This document shows positions 9,555-21,478 of a DNA stretch of 26,390 bases, one piece after another; positions within the stretch are counted from its first letter, which is position 1; each line of letters begins with the position of its first letter. The position numbers were made by a program, and so were the translations under genes. Source of the stretch: Ophiostoma sp. CBS 140.51 (Eukaryota > Ascomycota > Sordariomycetes > Ophiostomatales > Ophiostomataceae); contig JANSLP010000406.1 in assembly GCA_029298735.1 (NCBI GenBank), positions 1 through 26,390 on the forward strand, given 5' to 3'. The notes under the pieces are model-generated. The model saw only the letters and a program-made list of their open reading frames with translations. It ran no database searches and was not told the origin of the DNA.

Positions 9555-12150
9555 CTAGCCATCGGTGCCAGAGCTGTGGAAAGTAGCACATAGAGCCGCA
9601 TAGTGGTGCGTCAGGTCCAGCACGTGCTGCGGCAGGTTCGTCGCCTGGATCAAGCTGCCAACCTTGACACCGCCCTCCTCCTCAATCAGCGCCCGCACGG
9701 TCTGCAGCAGCTCGGGCGAGAAGCCCGAGTACCACCGGTACTGCCACGTCACGAGCCGGATCACGGCAGCGACCGTCTCGGGCGTGACGCCCCGCATCTT
9801 CTTGAGAGAGCGCAGGATGCCAGAGAGGGCGCGAGGGCTGAAGCGCTGGGCAAGGCACGCGCGGTAGGCCTCGACAGCCTCGTCCTCGTGTTGCAGACGC
9901 TCGGCCAGGTTGCCAAGAATCTCCCACTCCTCGGCGGACTTCTTGTACTGCATCGACTGGGCGCGGTACTGGGCCATTTGCGTGCGCCAGATGGTGTACA
10001 CACGTAAATCTTCGTAGAGGACCATAAACAAGCTATCAAGCCAGCGTTCGCACAGCCGCTTGTTGTTGAGGCGTGACAGCTGTTCTTCGGTCGGGGCAGT
10101 GGAGCCCTGTGAAAGAGGAATAAGTTAGTACATTTGATATTGGTACATGATAGTAAGGTTGGGGGAAGAAAAGAAGTCTTGAGGCTTGCTCACATTCTCG
10201 TCGGGCTTTCCATCGCCGGCATCGGCAGCCGTTGATGGTTTCTCAATGGCGGGGCTCTCGGCGCCTTCGGCTGCAGCCTCTTCGGCCTTGGTCTCTTCAG
10301 CGTCGTCAATCTTGGACTCGTCGTCCGAAAAGTCGCTAGCCTTGGACTCGTCGTCGTCCGGTTGGTCGCCATTGGGCTTGCGGTCAGGTGTGCCGCGAAG
10401 GGCATCTGTGCTGGCGTTGTTGCCGTTGGCCTCGTTGCCAGACTTGGTCGGGTAGGACGCCACAGACGGCGGGCCCTCCTTACGCTCGGTGCGGTACTCG
10501 TCCTCCATAACGAACACGTTGCTACGAATTTTGAGAAGCTGGTCCCAGCCGATCTTGGCCGTCATCTCCGTAAGAATCTTGTACGCCTGCTTGAAAGTGC
10601 CACGGTAGCCGGAGGCGCGCAGGTTCATCAGGCTGGGGTCGACCTGCTCGTTGAACCGTGCCTCCATCTCGCTGTCGATCTCGTCCAGGCGCGTCTCCGG
10701 GAGAATAGGCAGTGTGACCTCCTTCGGCTCTGGCATCATAGGCGCGTCCTTGTCCTGGTATGTGAACATAGGGCACGAGTTGAGTGTGGTCAGCGCATTC
10801 TCCCAGTCCTCCTGGGCAACATAAACTTCGGCCAGGCGGGCCCAGGTCTCGAACTCGCTCGGTGCGGCAATTGTGCCACGGTCGGCGCAGCCAAGAGCCA
10901 TCTGCAGGCGAGCTTCTTTTTGCTCGGGGCTGGCAGCTGTGCGTGCTTTCCGCAGCAAAAAGGCGGCCTGTGTGTCGAGCATAATATGGTCCATTGGCTC
11001 GAGCTTGAGGGCCTCGTAGAGGACGCGCACCCCCTCAACCTCCTCGTTGCCCATAAAGAGCACCTTGGCCAGGAGCGAGGCGACCTCGACGTTCTGTGTC
11101 TGCAGCTTCTGGAAGAGGTTGATGCCGGAGGCATAGCGGCCGGTGGTCTCAAAGTATTTGAGGAGTCCGCTGACGAGGTGGTTGGAGACGACGGTGGGCA
11201 CTTGGACGGTCGAGTCGGAGCCGAGTTGCCAGCCTATATGTATGATTAGTATCAGTCAATGTCGCTAGCTCCACCCAACATGTTGGTGCCTTCGTACCTC
11301 TGAAGAACAGCTGCTCGGCGCTGCTCAGGAAACGGTGCTCGGTCTCGGTACTCGTGACAGGGTTAAATCGCCGCACACCCATAATCTTCCGTATTGTCTC
11401 ACCACTACCATCGTCGGCGTAAGAGTATGCACGCAGCACGCTGCAAAGGTAGGTCTCAAGCCACAAGTCGTCAGTGGCCTTCTTCTGCTCGCCGCGCTCG
11501 TCGACAAAGTAGCTCTTGACGGTACCGGGAATCGAGACATGCACGCGCATGTCCAGGCGTGAAAGCGCATTGTAGCAACTGCACGCCATATGTTAGCCAA
11601 GAATCGTCCTCCTCCAATAGCGGTTTCCTCGCCCATGTGTGTGCAGATGTCCAATCGTACCAGTAGAGGCCCTCGGTGATCTTCGTAGTGGCAGTTGCGC
11701 CGGGTTCGCGGTAGGTCAGGGTGTTGATGTAAGCTGCGAGACTAGCAGACGAGGATGCGTCGACGCCGGTGACGTGGTGGTAGACACCGATCTAGAAGAA
11801 CATAACAACCGCAAGTCAGTATCGTGCGCCGACCATCCTCCGGGACCCACAAAGAGATTTAAGCTGTTGCCTACCTGACGACCGTTGCCCCGAATCGGAG
11901 CCTTGACGAGATGAACGAGATCGGGCGGGCCAAGCTCGCGGAGGGACATGAGTTGCTCGGTACGGGCCTCAATAGCCTCATGGAGCTCCTCCTCCATAAT
12001 CCTATAGACACACGACAGTCAGTCTCCCCTTCGAAAGCTACGAACTGAGAAAAAGGGGGGGAGCGTGGGGCTGGTTGGCAGGGAGAGCCAGAGCCGACGA
12101 ATGCGTGCGGATGGGACGGTGACATACTCGGGAACGGCGGGCGCGACCAT
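9555..12150 (-). CDS. BUD7: Exomer cargo adaptor of the ChAPs family (Bch1/Bud7/Chs6)
   Basis: Six exons on the minus strand: 12150-12128, 12001-11875, 11791-11661, 11578-11298, 11233-10194, 10106-9555. All phases join and the product is 717 aa, close to yeast family members. The last intron has a textbook TACTAAC branch site. The protein starts MVAPAVPE and carries the ChAPs core with TPR-like helices, for example around SGLLKYFETTGRYASG and ARLAEVYVAQEDWENAL, and the segment EVTLPILPETRLDEID. Family members bind Chs5 and Arf1 to form exomer at the trans-Golgi and carry cargo such as chitin synthase to the cell surface. An acidic Asp/Glu/Ser-rich linker at about residues 450-534 separates the core from the conserved C-terminal segment (exon 6). 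It converges on the TBC gene and diverges from HIR3. One gene probably covers all yeast paralogues, so the exact symbol is approximate. Confidence 0.92.
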
Positions 12151-12850
12151 CGTGGCAGAGAGCTTGCTGGATGCGCAAGCTCAAGACCCTGGGCGGAAGT
12201 TGATATGAGGTGGTGATGTTGACTCGTCGATTTGGAGAACGGTGGAAGACGGAAGCTTTGATGATTTCAGAGTGGTTTGGAGCTTAAGCGGGCGTGCCGC
12301 GGAAAGGGTGGACGTGAAAAGAAGCTGTGCACAATTCCAAACAGAGTCGATCTGGCCGTTCGTGAGGTTGGGGTGTCGAGACACCAATGGCGCAGCTATA
12401 GTGTGCGGCCAGAGGAGAAAGAGCAGTCGTGTTGGAGGACGCTTTCGGTGTTGTTCTTTTGTTCCTGCCTCCAGCCTCTCGTTTGGGTATCTGCCCTGGG
12501 CGGAAAACTGGTCTCAACCCACCTAAAGCCAATGCGCGGCCCCTGTTCCCACAGACCCCTGGCGGGTAGCACTAGCCACACCTAGAGATAGGCCGCCACG
12601 TCACAGATGTGGCGGTGCAAAATTTGGACGATTTGGCCCTTTAATGGGGCATCGCGTCTCCTTAGAGCTTCACGCGATCGCCTAGGCTTCAGGGACGTAC
12701 CCGAAAATTGAAACCTTCCGACATCCCGTAAACACGACTATCGCACGCCCTCCGCGACTACCGGGCGCCAAGATTGGCAGTACGACACGCACCCGGAATC
12801 AATTATACTACGAAACATAAACGCATGAGGCAATTGCCGCCATTTTCAAG
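12151..12850. promoter_or_regulatory. Divergent promoter between the exomer gene and HIR3
   Basis: 700 bp separate the two start codons. Visible elements are a CCAAT box at 12384-12388, a reverse CCAAT box (ATTGG) at 12773-12777 about 75 bp before the HIR3 ATG, and an inverted repeat CCGCCAC/GTGGCGG at 12593-12615 whose left arm runs into CACGTCA, a CRE-like half site. No open frame in this stretch looks coding. Use as a shared promoter is inferred from the layout. Confidence 0.55.
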
Positions 12851-15800
12851 ATGGTAAGTGGCCGGGCGCCGTTACAGTTTCGGAGGCTCCTTTGATTGTT
12901 GGTACTAACCATTATCTCTTTCTCTCAGCCCGCGTTCGCGGCCATCAACGTCGAGCCCGAGGACAACCTCGAAGACGAGGTAGACGTCACGCGGCGCATT
13001 CAAGTAAGCACCACCCCAGCCCGACTGTATTCGCGCAAACTTCTAACAAGACCTTCTCCAGATCGACGATGCGCTCAAGCTCTACCAGACCGCCCTCAAG
13101 TTCCATGCGCAAGGCCCCAAGTCCTTCCCCGAGGCCGAACAGGCATACGATGTACTCTTCAAGTCTGCCATCTTCAGCTACCCCGAGGCAGCCACCGACT
13201 ACGACCGTGCCGAGCGCCAAACCGACACTCCCCTGACTCCAGGTCCAGCCTTTGTCGCCTCCCTCGACCCAGCCCTTCTCGATGATAACTCCACCGGGAG
13301 CAGCTTGCCGCAAGCCTACTACATTGCATACAAAAACCATGCTCAATTCCTGCTAGACAAGGTGCGCCACAAGGCGCGGACATGGCGGGCGGAGGGCAAC
13401 AAGGGAATCGCGGTCTTTGCTGAGAAGGCCGTCCGAGACGACACGAAGAACGCCCTGGACGAGTTTGACGCTGCTCTGGACCGCGACCCATCTGACGCCG
13501 AGCTATGGAGACGCACATCACGCGTTGCGGCTTTCCTGAGGAGTGGGCGCATCGAGCGTTACTGCCTGGAGGCGGCCATTGAGCTGGACGACGATCCGGC
13601 GGTCGTTGAGGTTGCGCCTCCGTCTCTTGCCGAAGGATTTGCTGGTGAGCAGCTTCGAAACCAGCTGCAAGACCTCTCAGACGACATCTCGCTCTCTCAT
13701 CCGATCATGGTGCCGTATCTGCGGAGAGAAATGGCAGCCTCACTCAAGCGATACCTCGACCCACTACCATGGCTTCCGAATCCTACGAAAAATATTGCAC
13801 TTCCGCCCAAGGCCGTCTCCGACTCTGAATTCAAAGAGAAAGACAGCGTTCGGATCACGATCAAGTTTACAGAGCCTTCCTGGGCAGATCTGGGTCTTGC
13901 TTTGGTCAAATCACTAAACGAGCATGGCATCTCCGGCCGCGCTCTCTTTCTTGATGCGCCCAAGATGCCTGACGACCACCAGATCATGCAAATAGAGATT
14001 GATCAGCAGCTCTCCAGCTTGCATCAGGATGTTCCGGACGTGGACAGCAACGACAAGACCGCAAAGGAAGTCAAGGCTGAGGAGAGCGGGGAAGCCGAGC
14101 TGGAAGAGTCTACAAAGGCCAATGGCTCTTCCATCTCTGACGACAAAGAGGCTGCAACCGCCAAAGACTCACCCGACAACACATCCCAGAAGGATGCAAA
14201 CAAGGATGGCAGCGCATCGCAGTCTCGCAAGCGGTCGCAGTCAACAGCGGGCCTCCCAGAGGCGGGCGACGACGACCACGCAGACACAAAACGGAGCAAG
14301 CGCATTCGCCGACGAGAGACTCTGGCCGAGGTTGCTGCGGATCCTAATGCCGCATTTGCCGAACAGCTTCAGCCCTATCAAGAAGCAGACCAGCACTTGT
14401 TCCGTCTGGCAAAACAGCTTCTCGAAAAGGTCGGTGTCGCGGACATCCCGGCACTGGACGAGACCATCGAGGTTTCCGGACAAACAGCAGACCGAATTTC
14501 AAAACTGCAGAACCAACTCGCCAAGGACTTGCGCTCTTCCCTCATCACAGCATTCAAAGACGACCGGGCGAGAATTCTTCTCAACAAGAAGGATACCCCC
14601 GTGCTCGGTCTGGAAGCATTTCTGGAGCGTGCTAGATCCGGCCACCAGCACCCTCCAGAGCGAGCAGCCTTTGACGAGATGCGGGAACTACGCTCCTTTG
14701 TCATAAAGGTCAACAAGGGCTGGTATACCATCCAGGATGTCGTTTATGCATGGATGTCTGCTATGGCGCAGAGCTACGGGTCACTTAAGTGGTCCGAATC
14801 CATGAAAACGGTCGTCGTGCAGATGCTCAACACATTCGACGCGCCAATCTTCACGCGTGTTCTCGGCGAGCTCGAACGCTGGCACAGCCACTCAGGTGCT
14901 CAGAAGGCGATCGAGGACTCGAACTCAATACCGGCCATGGCCGCTGAGGAAATTCACAGCCTAGTTCAGATGATTTTTGAGCTGTACATCGACATCTACG
15001 AGCGCATCACAAACCCCAGCAGTGCCGTGGATGCAACTATTCGGACAGAAACGAAGCTGCGGCTCGACCGCTGGATGAGCCTAGCATCCGACATTGCCCG
15101 GTCGTCGCCCCGCAGCGACGCCAATTTGACTTGCCGTTTCTTGTGGGCATCCGTCTTTTCCACAACCCTCACCCCAGGCGTTCCAAGAGACCACATCCTT
15201 GCCTGCTGGGAGAGCTTGCGCCAGACTCTCTATGAAGAGCAAGAAAAGGGCCAAAAGATTGAGGTGGTGCTGCCGAACAACGCAGTCATGCCAGATGTGT
15301 CCTATAAGGCTGCAGATCGTGAGATCAGCAAGCTCACGACCATGGACTTCTTCCTCTCTCTCTTCCAAGAGGAGTTGAAAGACCCCGTGGTCATCATCGA
15401 CAAGCTCGAGCCAGTGCTGAACCCGGACTCTGTCTACGTTCCCATTAGTGACGAGGTTGCTGGCGAGCAGAAACCCATTTCCGAGTGTGCTTCCACAGAG
15501 CTCCGCGATATGTGGAAGTTCCTCCGGGGCAGCAACACTGAGCTCCGTCTTTTCCTCTGGACTCGGTTGGCCGACGCTTACAAGGAGATTGACTACCCAA
15601 CAAAAGTTTTGTCCTGCTACCTCCGGTGTATCGAGATGGTCGTCCGCGACCTGGAGAGCGAGCAATACCTTTCGACTCCGCAAGAGTCCACTAGATTGCA
15701 GACGTTCATGCTTCTTCTCAAGACGATAGACGAGATGACCATACAGACGTTGCATATGGCTGTCAACGATCCCCAGGCATTCGAGGTCATCGATGAAGAG

Positions 15801-18800
15801 CACGTACGGTCATCAGCAACCGCCCTGGTCCGTATCAGCTGCATGCTTCATGTTGCTGCTCTGCACGAGGATGAAGTCCGCATCGGCATGTCGTCCAACG
15901 CCTCCAATACCCAAACATTCCACTCTCTTCAGAACAAGCTGCGCGAAATGCAGGTGCGGACATGGAGTCTCCAGTATAGTATCCTGAAGACCGGTCTCAA
16001 ACTCATGGCAGCCACTTCTGCTGCAGAAGTCCGCGCATCTGCTATTCCTTCAACACCAGGGTCAACACCAACCTCGTCCCCGATGCCTGTCACTCCCACC
16101 AAGACGGGTTCACCAACTGGGAACGAGACACCACTGCCGCCTGTTCTGCCGTCTATTCAAGTCGATCTCGCCGACCTCATTGGCGCCATTCACCAAGTTG
16201 TGGGCTCGCGCAAGTACTGCAAAGCATCCAACAAGATTTTCCTCCGTCTGGCACGTGCTGAACTACTGAAGATGAAGGGCATCGATAACTGGGAAGATTA
16301 CCTTGGCCAGGTCCTCTACGATCTCCACGGTATCAAGCTTGGTGTGGGCTCGTTCGAAGTGCAGGAACACGGTTGCCCCATTGAGAAACTGGAGCGGAAG
16401 AATGCGCTTGCACTTGTCGACAAGGTTATGGCCCTTGCCAGTGGCATGCAGATGAAGGACCTTCTCAAGTCTGATCTCAAGAATACCATCGAGCAAATGC
16501 AGCAGGCCATTGGCCAGACACGGTCGACGAGCCAAATGATCCACAACCTCCGCTACTTTACCGAATACCTAAAGCGTCCCATCCACCCCATGCGGCTGTA
16601 CGAGGCGTGGAAGGGCGTTGTGGAACTCGACACGGTGTCTGCGACCACGCCCGATACCGTGCTGGCGCGCACCGGCTGGTTCTTCCTCATGGGGATGGTC
16701 GCCCTAACCAAATTCAAGGGTGTCGACCTCAACCGGCGCCAAACACCAGGTGCTACCGATGATCTTCGCGTTGGCACGCAGTACTTGCGTCTGCAGCTGC
16801 AGCTGACCCCGAACCGGTGGGATGCGTGGTTCCGGCTGGCTGAATGCTCCGACTACGATCTAGACGAGGCCGTGCTCTGGTCTGCCGAGAAAATTAACAA
16901 AGATCGCGCCGAGCTCGTCAAACTCCAACGCAGCGCCATCCACTGCTACACACTTGCCTTGTCCTACTACCACGCCGACCCTAACGAGCTCTCTGAAAAC
17001 GACTTTGACGCCGTGCACGACCTGTATGCTGACTTTGGTCTGCGCATGTACTCGAGCAGTCGCGAGCCGTTTGCCATGGAGTGCTTCCACCACTCGCAAC
17101 ATGAGCGCTGGTTTATTGCACCGGACCACATGTCGACCTACAAGAAGCTACAGCACGGCGAGATGTCGAGCTACATGGTCTGGAAGTACGCGTCTGGCCT
17201 CTTCCGCCGTGCTCTTGCACGGCGTGCCAAGGACTGGAAGAGCGCATACATGCTGTCCAAGTGTCTGTGGAAGATGTACCAAAAGCCCATTGACGAGCTG
17301 CACCCACATGAAAAGAACTCGCACCCCTCGATTGACGCCATTGTCCGTTCCCTGGAAAAGGCCATCGAGGTGGTTTCGCTGCTGCCCAAGCCTCGACATG
17401 GCCAGGATCCGGTGCTGGAGCCGCACTACAAGATTGTCTCCGTCATTGACAAGCTCGTGCGCCGGGGCGAAATGCACGCCCAGGCGGCCGCCGATATCCT
17501 GCAACGGCAACCGTACGCCGTCCAGCACGGTGAGACGGTGTCCATCACCAACATGACCGAGTGGGACGACTTTATGGTGAAGTCGCTCCAGCACTTGCGC
17601 GACAAGGACAAGTCCAACTGGCAGCACCGAATGGCCATCCGCCAGGCACGGATTCTCTTTGGCGATTGCGACCTAGTTGAGGACGCTGTTCCGGCCATTG
17701 AGGAGATGGAAGTTGACAAGGAGCACAACGCAGACGATACCATTGTGATAGAGTTTGATGCTGCTGCCGATGCCAACGGTACCAACGGTGCATCAAAAGA
17801 GACCAAAGACACCGATAATGACGCCGCCAAAGCCGCTACCAAGAGCGACGGCAAAGAAGAGCCTTCAGATAAGCCCGCAGAAGAGGCCAAAGCGACCACA
17901 GAAAGTGCAAAGGACAGGGATCAGGAAGGCTCAAAGCCGGAGAAGGAGGCCGACGACAAGGAGGTTGACGACTCAAAGGACAAAGCCGATGGCAAGAAAG
18001 ACGAATCCTCCAAAGACGCTGCTATCGAAAAGGGGTCCAAATCCAAATCCAAATCCAAGTCTGACAAGCCTACCAAAAAGACACCCGAGGAGCCAGCCGA
18101 TAAGGTTGGCGACAGCATTGTTGTCAGGTCCTCTCCCAGAGTTGCTGCCAAAGAGGCCGAAAAGGAGGCCGAAAAGGCTGCCGACAAAATCGCCGACAAG
18201 GACGCAGACAAGGATGCCGACAAGATGGATATCGACGTGGAGCCGGCCAACAAAGAGGATGTCGACAAGGATGCCAAAGACAATACAGGCACCAAGGACA
18301 CCAAGGACACCAAGAAGGTCGAATCAAATGGTGCTACGGATATCGACATGGCCGTCGACAAAGATGCCGACAAGGATGGCGAAAAGGCCGTTGCCAAGGC
18401 TGAGACCGACCCGGAAGAAGCCGTGCGCAACGAAAAAGCTCAAGCGGCCTTCTCTGTGCTACGCGAGTCCATGTTCACCAAGACGATGGTGATGAATGTG
18501 TGGAAGTGCGACGCCGAGCGGCCCGGCCGGCACCATGTGTTTACCGAGCAATACATCCGGTTTATGACGCGGCTTCTCGTGGTGCTAGACGATCGCATTA
18601 ACCTCGAGGCGCTGCTCCGGCGAATCCGCAAAAAGGGCGCCGACTTTTACCATTTCAACGACTTGTGGCAAACATGCGTCGTGAGCTACCTGCGGCTGCT
18701 CCGCAAGTACTACAAGATCCCGCACGGAGCCGACATTGCATTCAAGAATGTCACGCCTGAGGAGTTTGAAATCTATGCGGAGCGCATTTCCAAGTGGGTG

Positions 18801-20498
18801 GAGGAGAAGCCCGACATGGACCACCACGCACTCAACGCCATGCGGGAGGCCATCGAGATCAAGAAGCTCAACGCAGGTCTGCTTAAAGGCGGCTCCATTG
18901 ACGACCTCATCAGCGACTGCTACAGCGCTATCTTTGCTGACGTCGGCCGCACGCTCCCCGGCGAGGATCCGACCAAGATTGTCGAAGAGCGCCATCGGAA
19001 GCTGCGTGAGGAGGCTGAGAAGGCTGAAAAGGCTGAACGGGCAGAGCGCGCCGAAAAAGAGAAGCAGGCGGAGGCGGCGTCGTCGACCACAGCGGCGATA
19101 ATGCTGTCGTTCAACCTGCTGTCTGACCGAAACAACGGTGCGGACAAGGACAGCATCAACGGCATCTCTCGTGCGGGCTCCGAAGCCCCTGGTGGCCTAT
19201 TCGCCTCCGAAAAGATGGAGCGAACAGGCTCCGGCATGGGCGGCGACCACCCCCACCGCCGCGGCCGTGCCCCTGGTGTGCGCCGTGCCGACATCCTCCG
19301 AAAGGCCGAGCAGCTGTCGACACTCCTTGGCGATATCATTGCCAAGACGGGCGGTCCTGGTGCGTCGTCGTCCGGTGCGGGTGGCGACGGTCATGGCTCT
19401 TCGGGCACCAACATGCAGTCTCGCCGTGGCGGCGATGGCCCTGGCGAGCGCGGTGGCATGAGCCGCCGGTCTACACGTCTGGGCTCGTCGTCGAGTGCGC
19501 GCAACGACCTCAACATGAACAGCGTGGAAGGTCTGGGCGGCGGCGGCGGTGGCGGTGACAGCAAGGACGGCGATGGCAGTGGTAACGACGGTGAAGAGGG
19601 TGTCAGCACGCGCGGCCGGACGCGTAGCACGCGTAGCAAGAGCCGCCACCGGAGCGCAGGCCCGGGCCAGAATGGCGACGGCGACGGCGCCAACGACGAC
19701 ACTGAAATGAAGGACGTCGATGAGCGTGATGAGGATGGCGAGGATGAAGAGGACGGTGGCGACGTCAAGAACAACAACTCCAAAGACACCAAGAAGTCCG
19801 GCAGTAGCGAGGCCGGCTCGTCGCCCCATGCTAGCGCCAACGACTGGGCAGACGACGAGAGCGAACTCAGCGAGCTCAGTGACGTGCCACCCGACTATGA
19901 GGACAATGCGCCCGAGTCGATGCTCTTCCCGAACCTCCGGCGCAGTGAACCTGCCGAGACTGCCGATAACAGCGCGGCCGAAGAGGAGGAGGAGGAGGAA
20001 GAGGGAGGCGAGGAGGAGGAGGAGGAAGAAGAAAGTGGGGCGGAACAAGAAGTAGGCGAGGAGGAGGAGGAGGAAGGTGAAGAAGAGGGCGAAGAAGGCG
20101 CCGAGGTAGAAGAGGAAGAAGATGAAGAGGGTGAGGAAGATGAAGAGGGAGCAGAGATCAAAGAAGAAGAGGAGGAGGAGGAGGAAGAAGAAGACGGCGC
20201 GACCGCCATCGAGGGCGAGGAAGGTGCCGAGATTGATGAAGATGAGGACGAGGGTGAAGACATTGGGGAAAGTGGGGAAGAAGACGAGGAGGAGGAGGAA
20301 GACGAAGAAGAGGGCGACGAGGAGGAAGAAGAGGAAGGCGAAGAGGAAGGCGAGGAAGAGGGCGAGGAGGGCGATGACGAAGAGGAAGAGGAAGAGGATG
20401 AAGAGGCCGAAGAGGACGACACAGTCGAAGTCGCCGGCGAGGACGTGGAGATGGAGGACGACGACAGAGAGTCCAGTGTGGCTCTCGTCGATGTCTAA
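12851..20498 (+). CDS. HIR3: HIR histone-chaperone complex subunit Hir3
   Basis: Three exons: 12851-12853 (only the ATG), 12929-13003 and 13062-20498. The introns of 75 and 58 bp have TACTAAC- and CTAAC-type branch sites, and phases agree. The product is 2504 aa. It starts MPAFAAINVEPEDNLEDEVD and continues with TPR-like helices (DALKLYQTALKFHAQG). Diagnostic Hir3 stretches include LPWLPNPTKNIALPPKAVSD and ITIKFTEPSWADLGLALVKS. A basic KRSKRIRRRE cluster near residue 436 may be a nuclear signal. Hir3 (CABIN1 in animals) scaffolds the HIR complex, which deposits H3-H4 independently of replication and represses histone genes. The protein is longer than yeast Hir3 (about 1650 aa). The excess includes a Lys/Asp/Glu-rich insert at about 1586-1813 and an almost pure Glu/Asp tail at about 2332-2500. 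A conserved segment (about 1818-2006) lies between them. Confidence 0.93.
19978..20470 (+). repeat. GAG/GAA low-complexity tract encoding the Hir3 acidic tail
   Basis: About 490 bp of almost pure purine on the plus strand, built from GAG, GAA, GGC and GAC codons without a fixed period. In frame it encodes the Glu/Asp tail of Hir3. Its complement is open for long distances on the minus strand and reads as poly-Ser or Leu/Phe-rich sequence, which is a by-product of the composition. Confidence 0.8.
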
Positions 20499-21034
20499 GA
20501 CAAGAAACAGGGTTTTGTACAATATTTTGCGGCGGCGTCTTTCAGGTTCTACGGCTGTATTTTGTTCTTGCTATTTCATTTGTATTTCGACTGTATCTTA
20601 TTGTATCACCGTACCGGGTAGTGGCATGGCTTTTATCGGGGTAGGACGGTGCACTGGTAGTCCATATATTGCTTTTCATCCTGACTTTGGTTTTGAATTC
20701 GGCCCGAGCCTTTGCCCCATCTTTCAACTTGAGTCGCTCTACGGAGCACGCAATCCAATATTCAGGAAGCACACTTTCACGACCACACACACATCACACA
20801 TCAATCGAGTTTGCATTGCTGTCTTTTCCTGTCGGGTTCTTCAAGTCTTTGAGGTATATCCAGAGTAAAGTGGAAAGGGGGGAACAAAAGAAACAAAATG
20901 ACCGCAGAACGACTGCAGAAAACGCTGGGCGCAAAACGCTGCAAAGAACCGCCGGCTGTCCACACCAACCAAACCTTCCGCCTACTATCCACCGCCCGTG
21001 ATCCAATCATCTTGTCCTTCCTCCGTTCCGTTAT
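20499..21034. other. Convergent 3' intergenic region
   Basis: About 535 bp lie between the facing stop codons of HIR3 and the coactosin-like gene. It contains T-rich sequence after HIR3 and A-rich sequence before the coactosin stop, consistent with two 3' untranslated regions. No other feature was recognised. Confidence 0.6.
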
Positions 21035-21478
21035 TCACCCCCGACCGCCGTTGTAGTCGGCGCCACCGGCCTTGCGCAGACGGGCAACAATGTCGGCCTC
21101 GGCCAGATCGGTCTTGCGGTCGTGGACGTCGACCTGGATGCTATGGTGGCGCAGGACCTTCTTGACCTCGCCGGTCTCTATGCTGACACGGGCCTTGCGC
21201 ATAATCTTGGTCTGGCTGCCGATCCAGACGACCAGAATAAACTTGACGCGGGTGGACTCGGAGTCGTTGGCGTACTCGACACGGGCGTAGCCGTATTGCG
21301 CCTGGGTGTCGTCCAGCTTCTCGGCGAGCTCCGAGAGACCGCCCTCGCCCGTAGCCAGCAGGCCGAGAACGCCCTTCTTATCGGGCAGGTCACCAACAAG
21401 GAGCCAATTGGAGGCGTCCTTGTCAGACCGGACAGCATCATAGGCGGCCTCGATGGCCGGGTCCTGGAGACCGCTCAT
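21035..21478 (-). CDS. Coactosin-like actin-binding protein (ADF-H domain)
   Basis: Single exon, 147 aa, one ADF-H domain covering nearly the whole protein. It starts MSGLQDPAIEAAYDAVRSDK. The central VKFILVVWIG (residues 78-87) matches the KFALITWIG strand of animal coactosin-like protein, where a lysine just before it contacts F-actin; K79 is the likely counterpart. The end KAGGADYNGG matches the coactosin C terminus KAGGANYD. The length is normal for coactosin (about 142-148 aa) and distinguishes it from cofilin and twinfilin. Family members bind actin filaments and do not sever them strongly. The ATG at 21478 is the first in frame; sequence upstream is open but has no ATG. It is divergent from the E2 gene and convergent with HIR3. 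Confidence in the family is high; the cellular role in this fungus is inferred. Confidence 0.92.
   Translation of the reverse strand: MSGLQDPAIEAAYDAVRSDKDASNWLLVGDLPDKKGVLGLLATGEGGLSELAEKLDDTQAQYGYARVEYANDSESTRVKFILVVWIGSQTKIMRKARVSIETGEVKKVLRHHSIQVDVHDRKTDLAEADIVARLRKAGGADYNGGRG

Noticed and set aside
19197..20522. 441-codon antisense open frame opposite the end of HIR3, and a poly-Ser frame inside it
   Set aside because: Both result from the absence of stops in the complement of a GAG/GAA tract; the products are low-complexity Leu/Phe or Ser runs.
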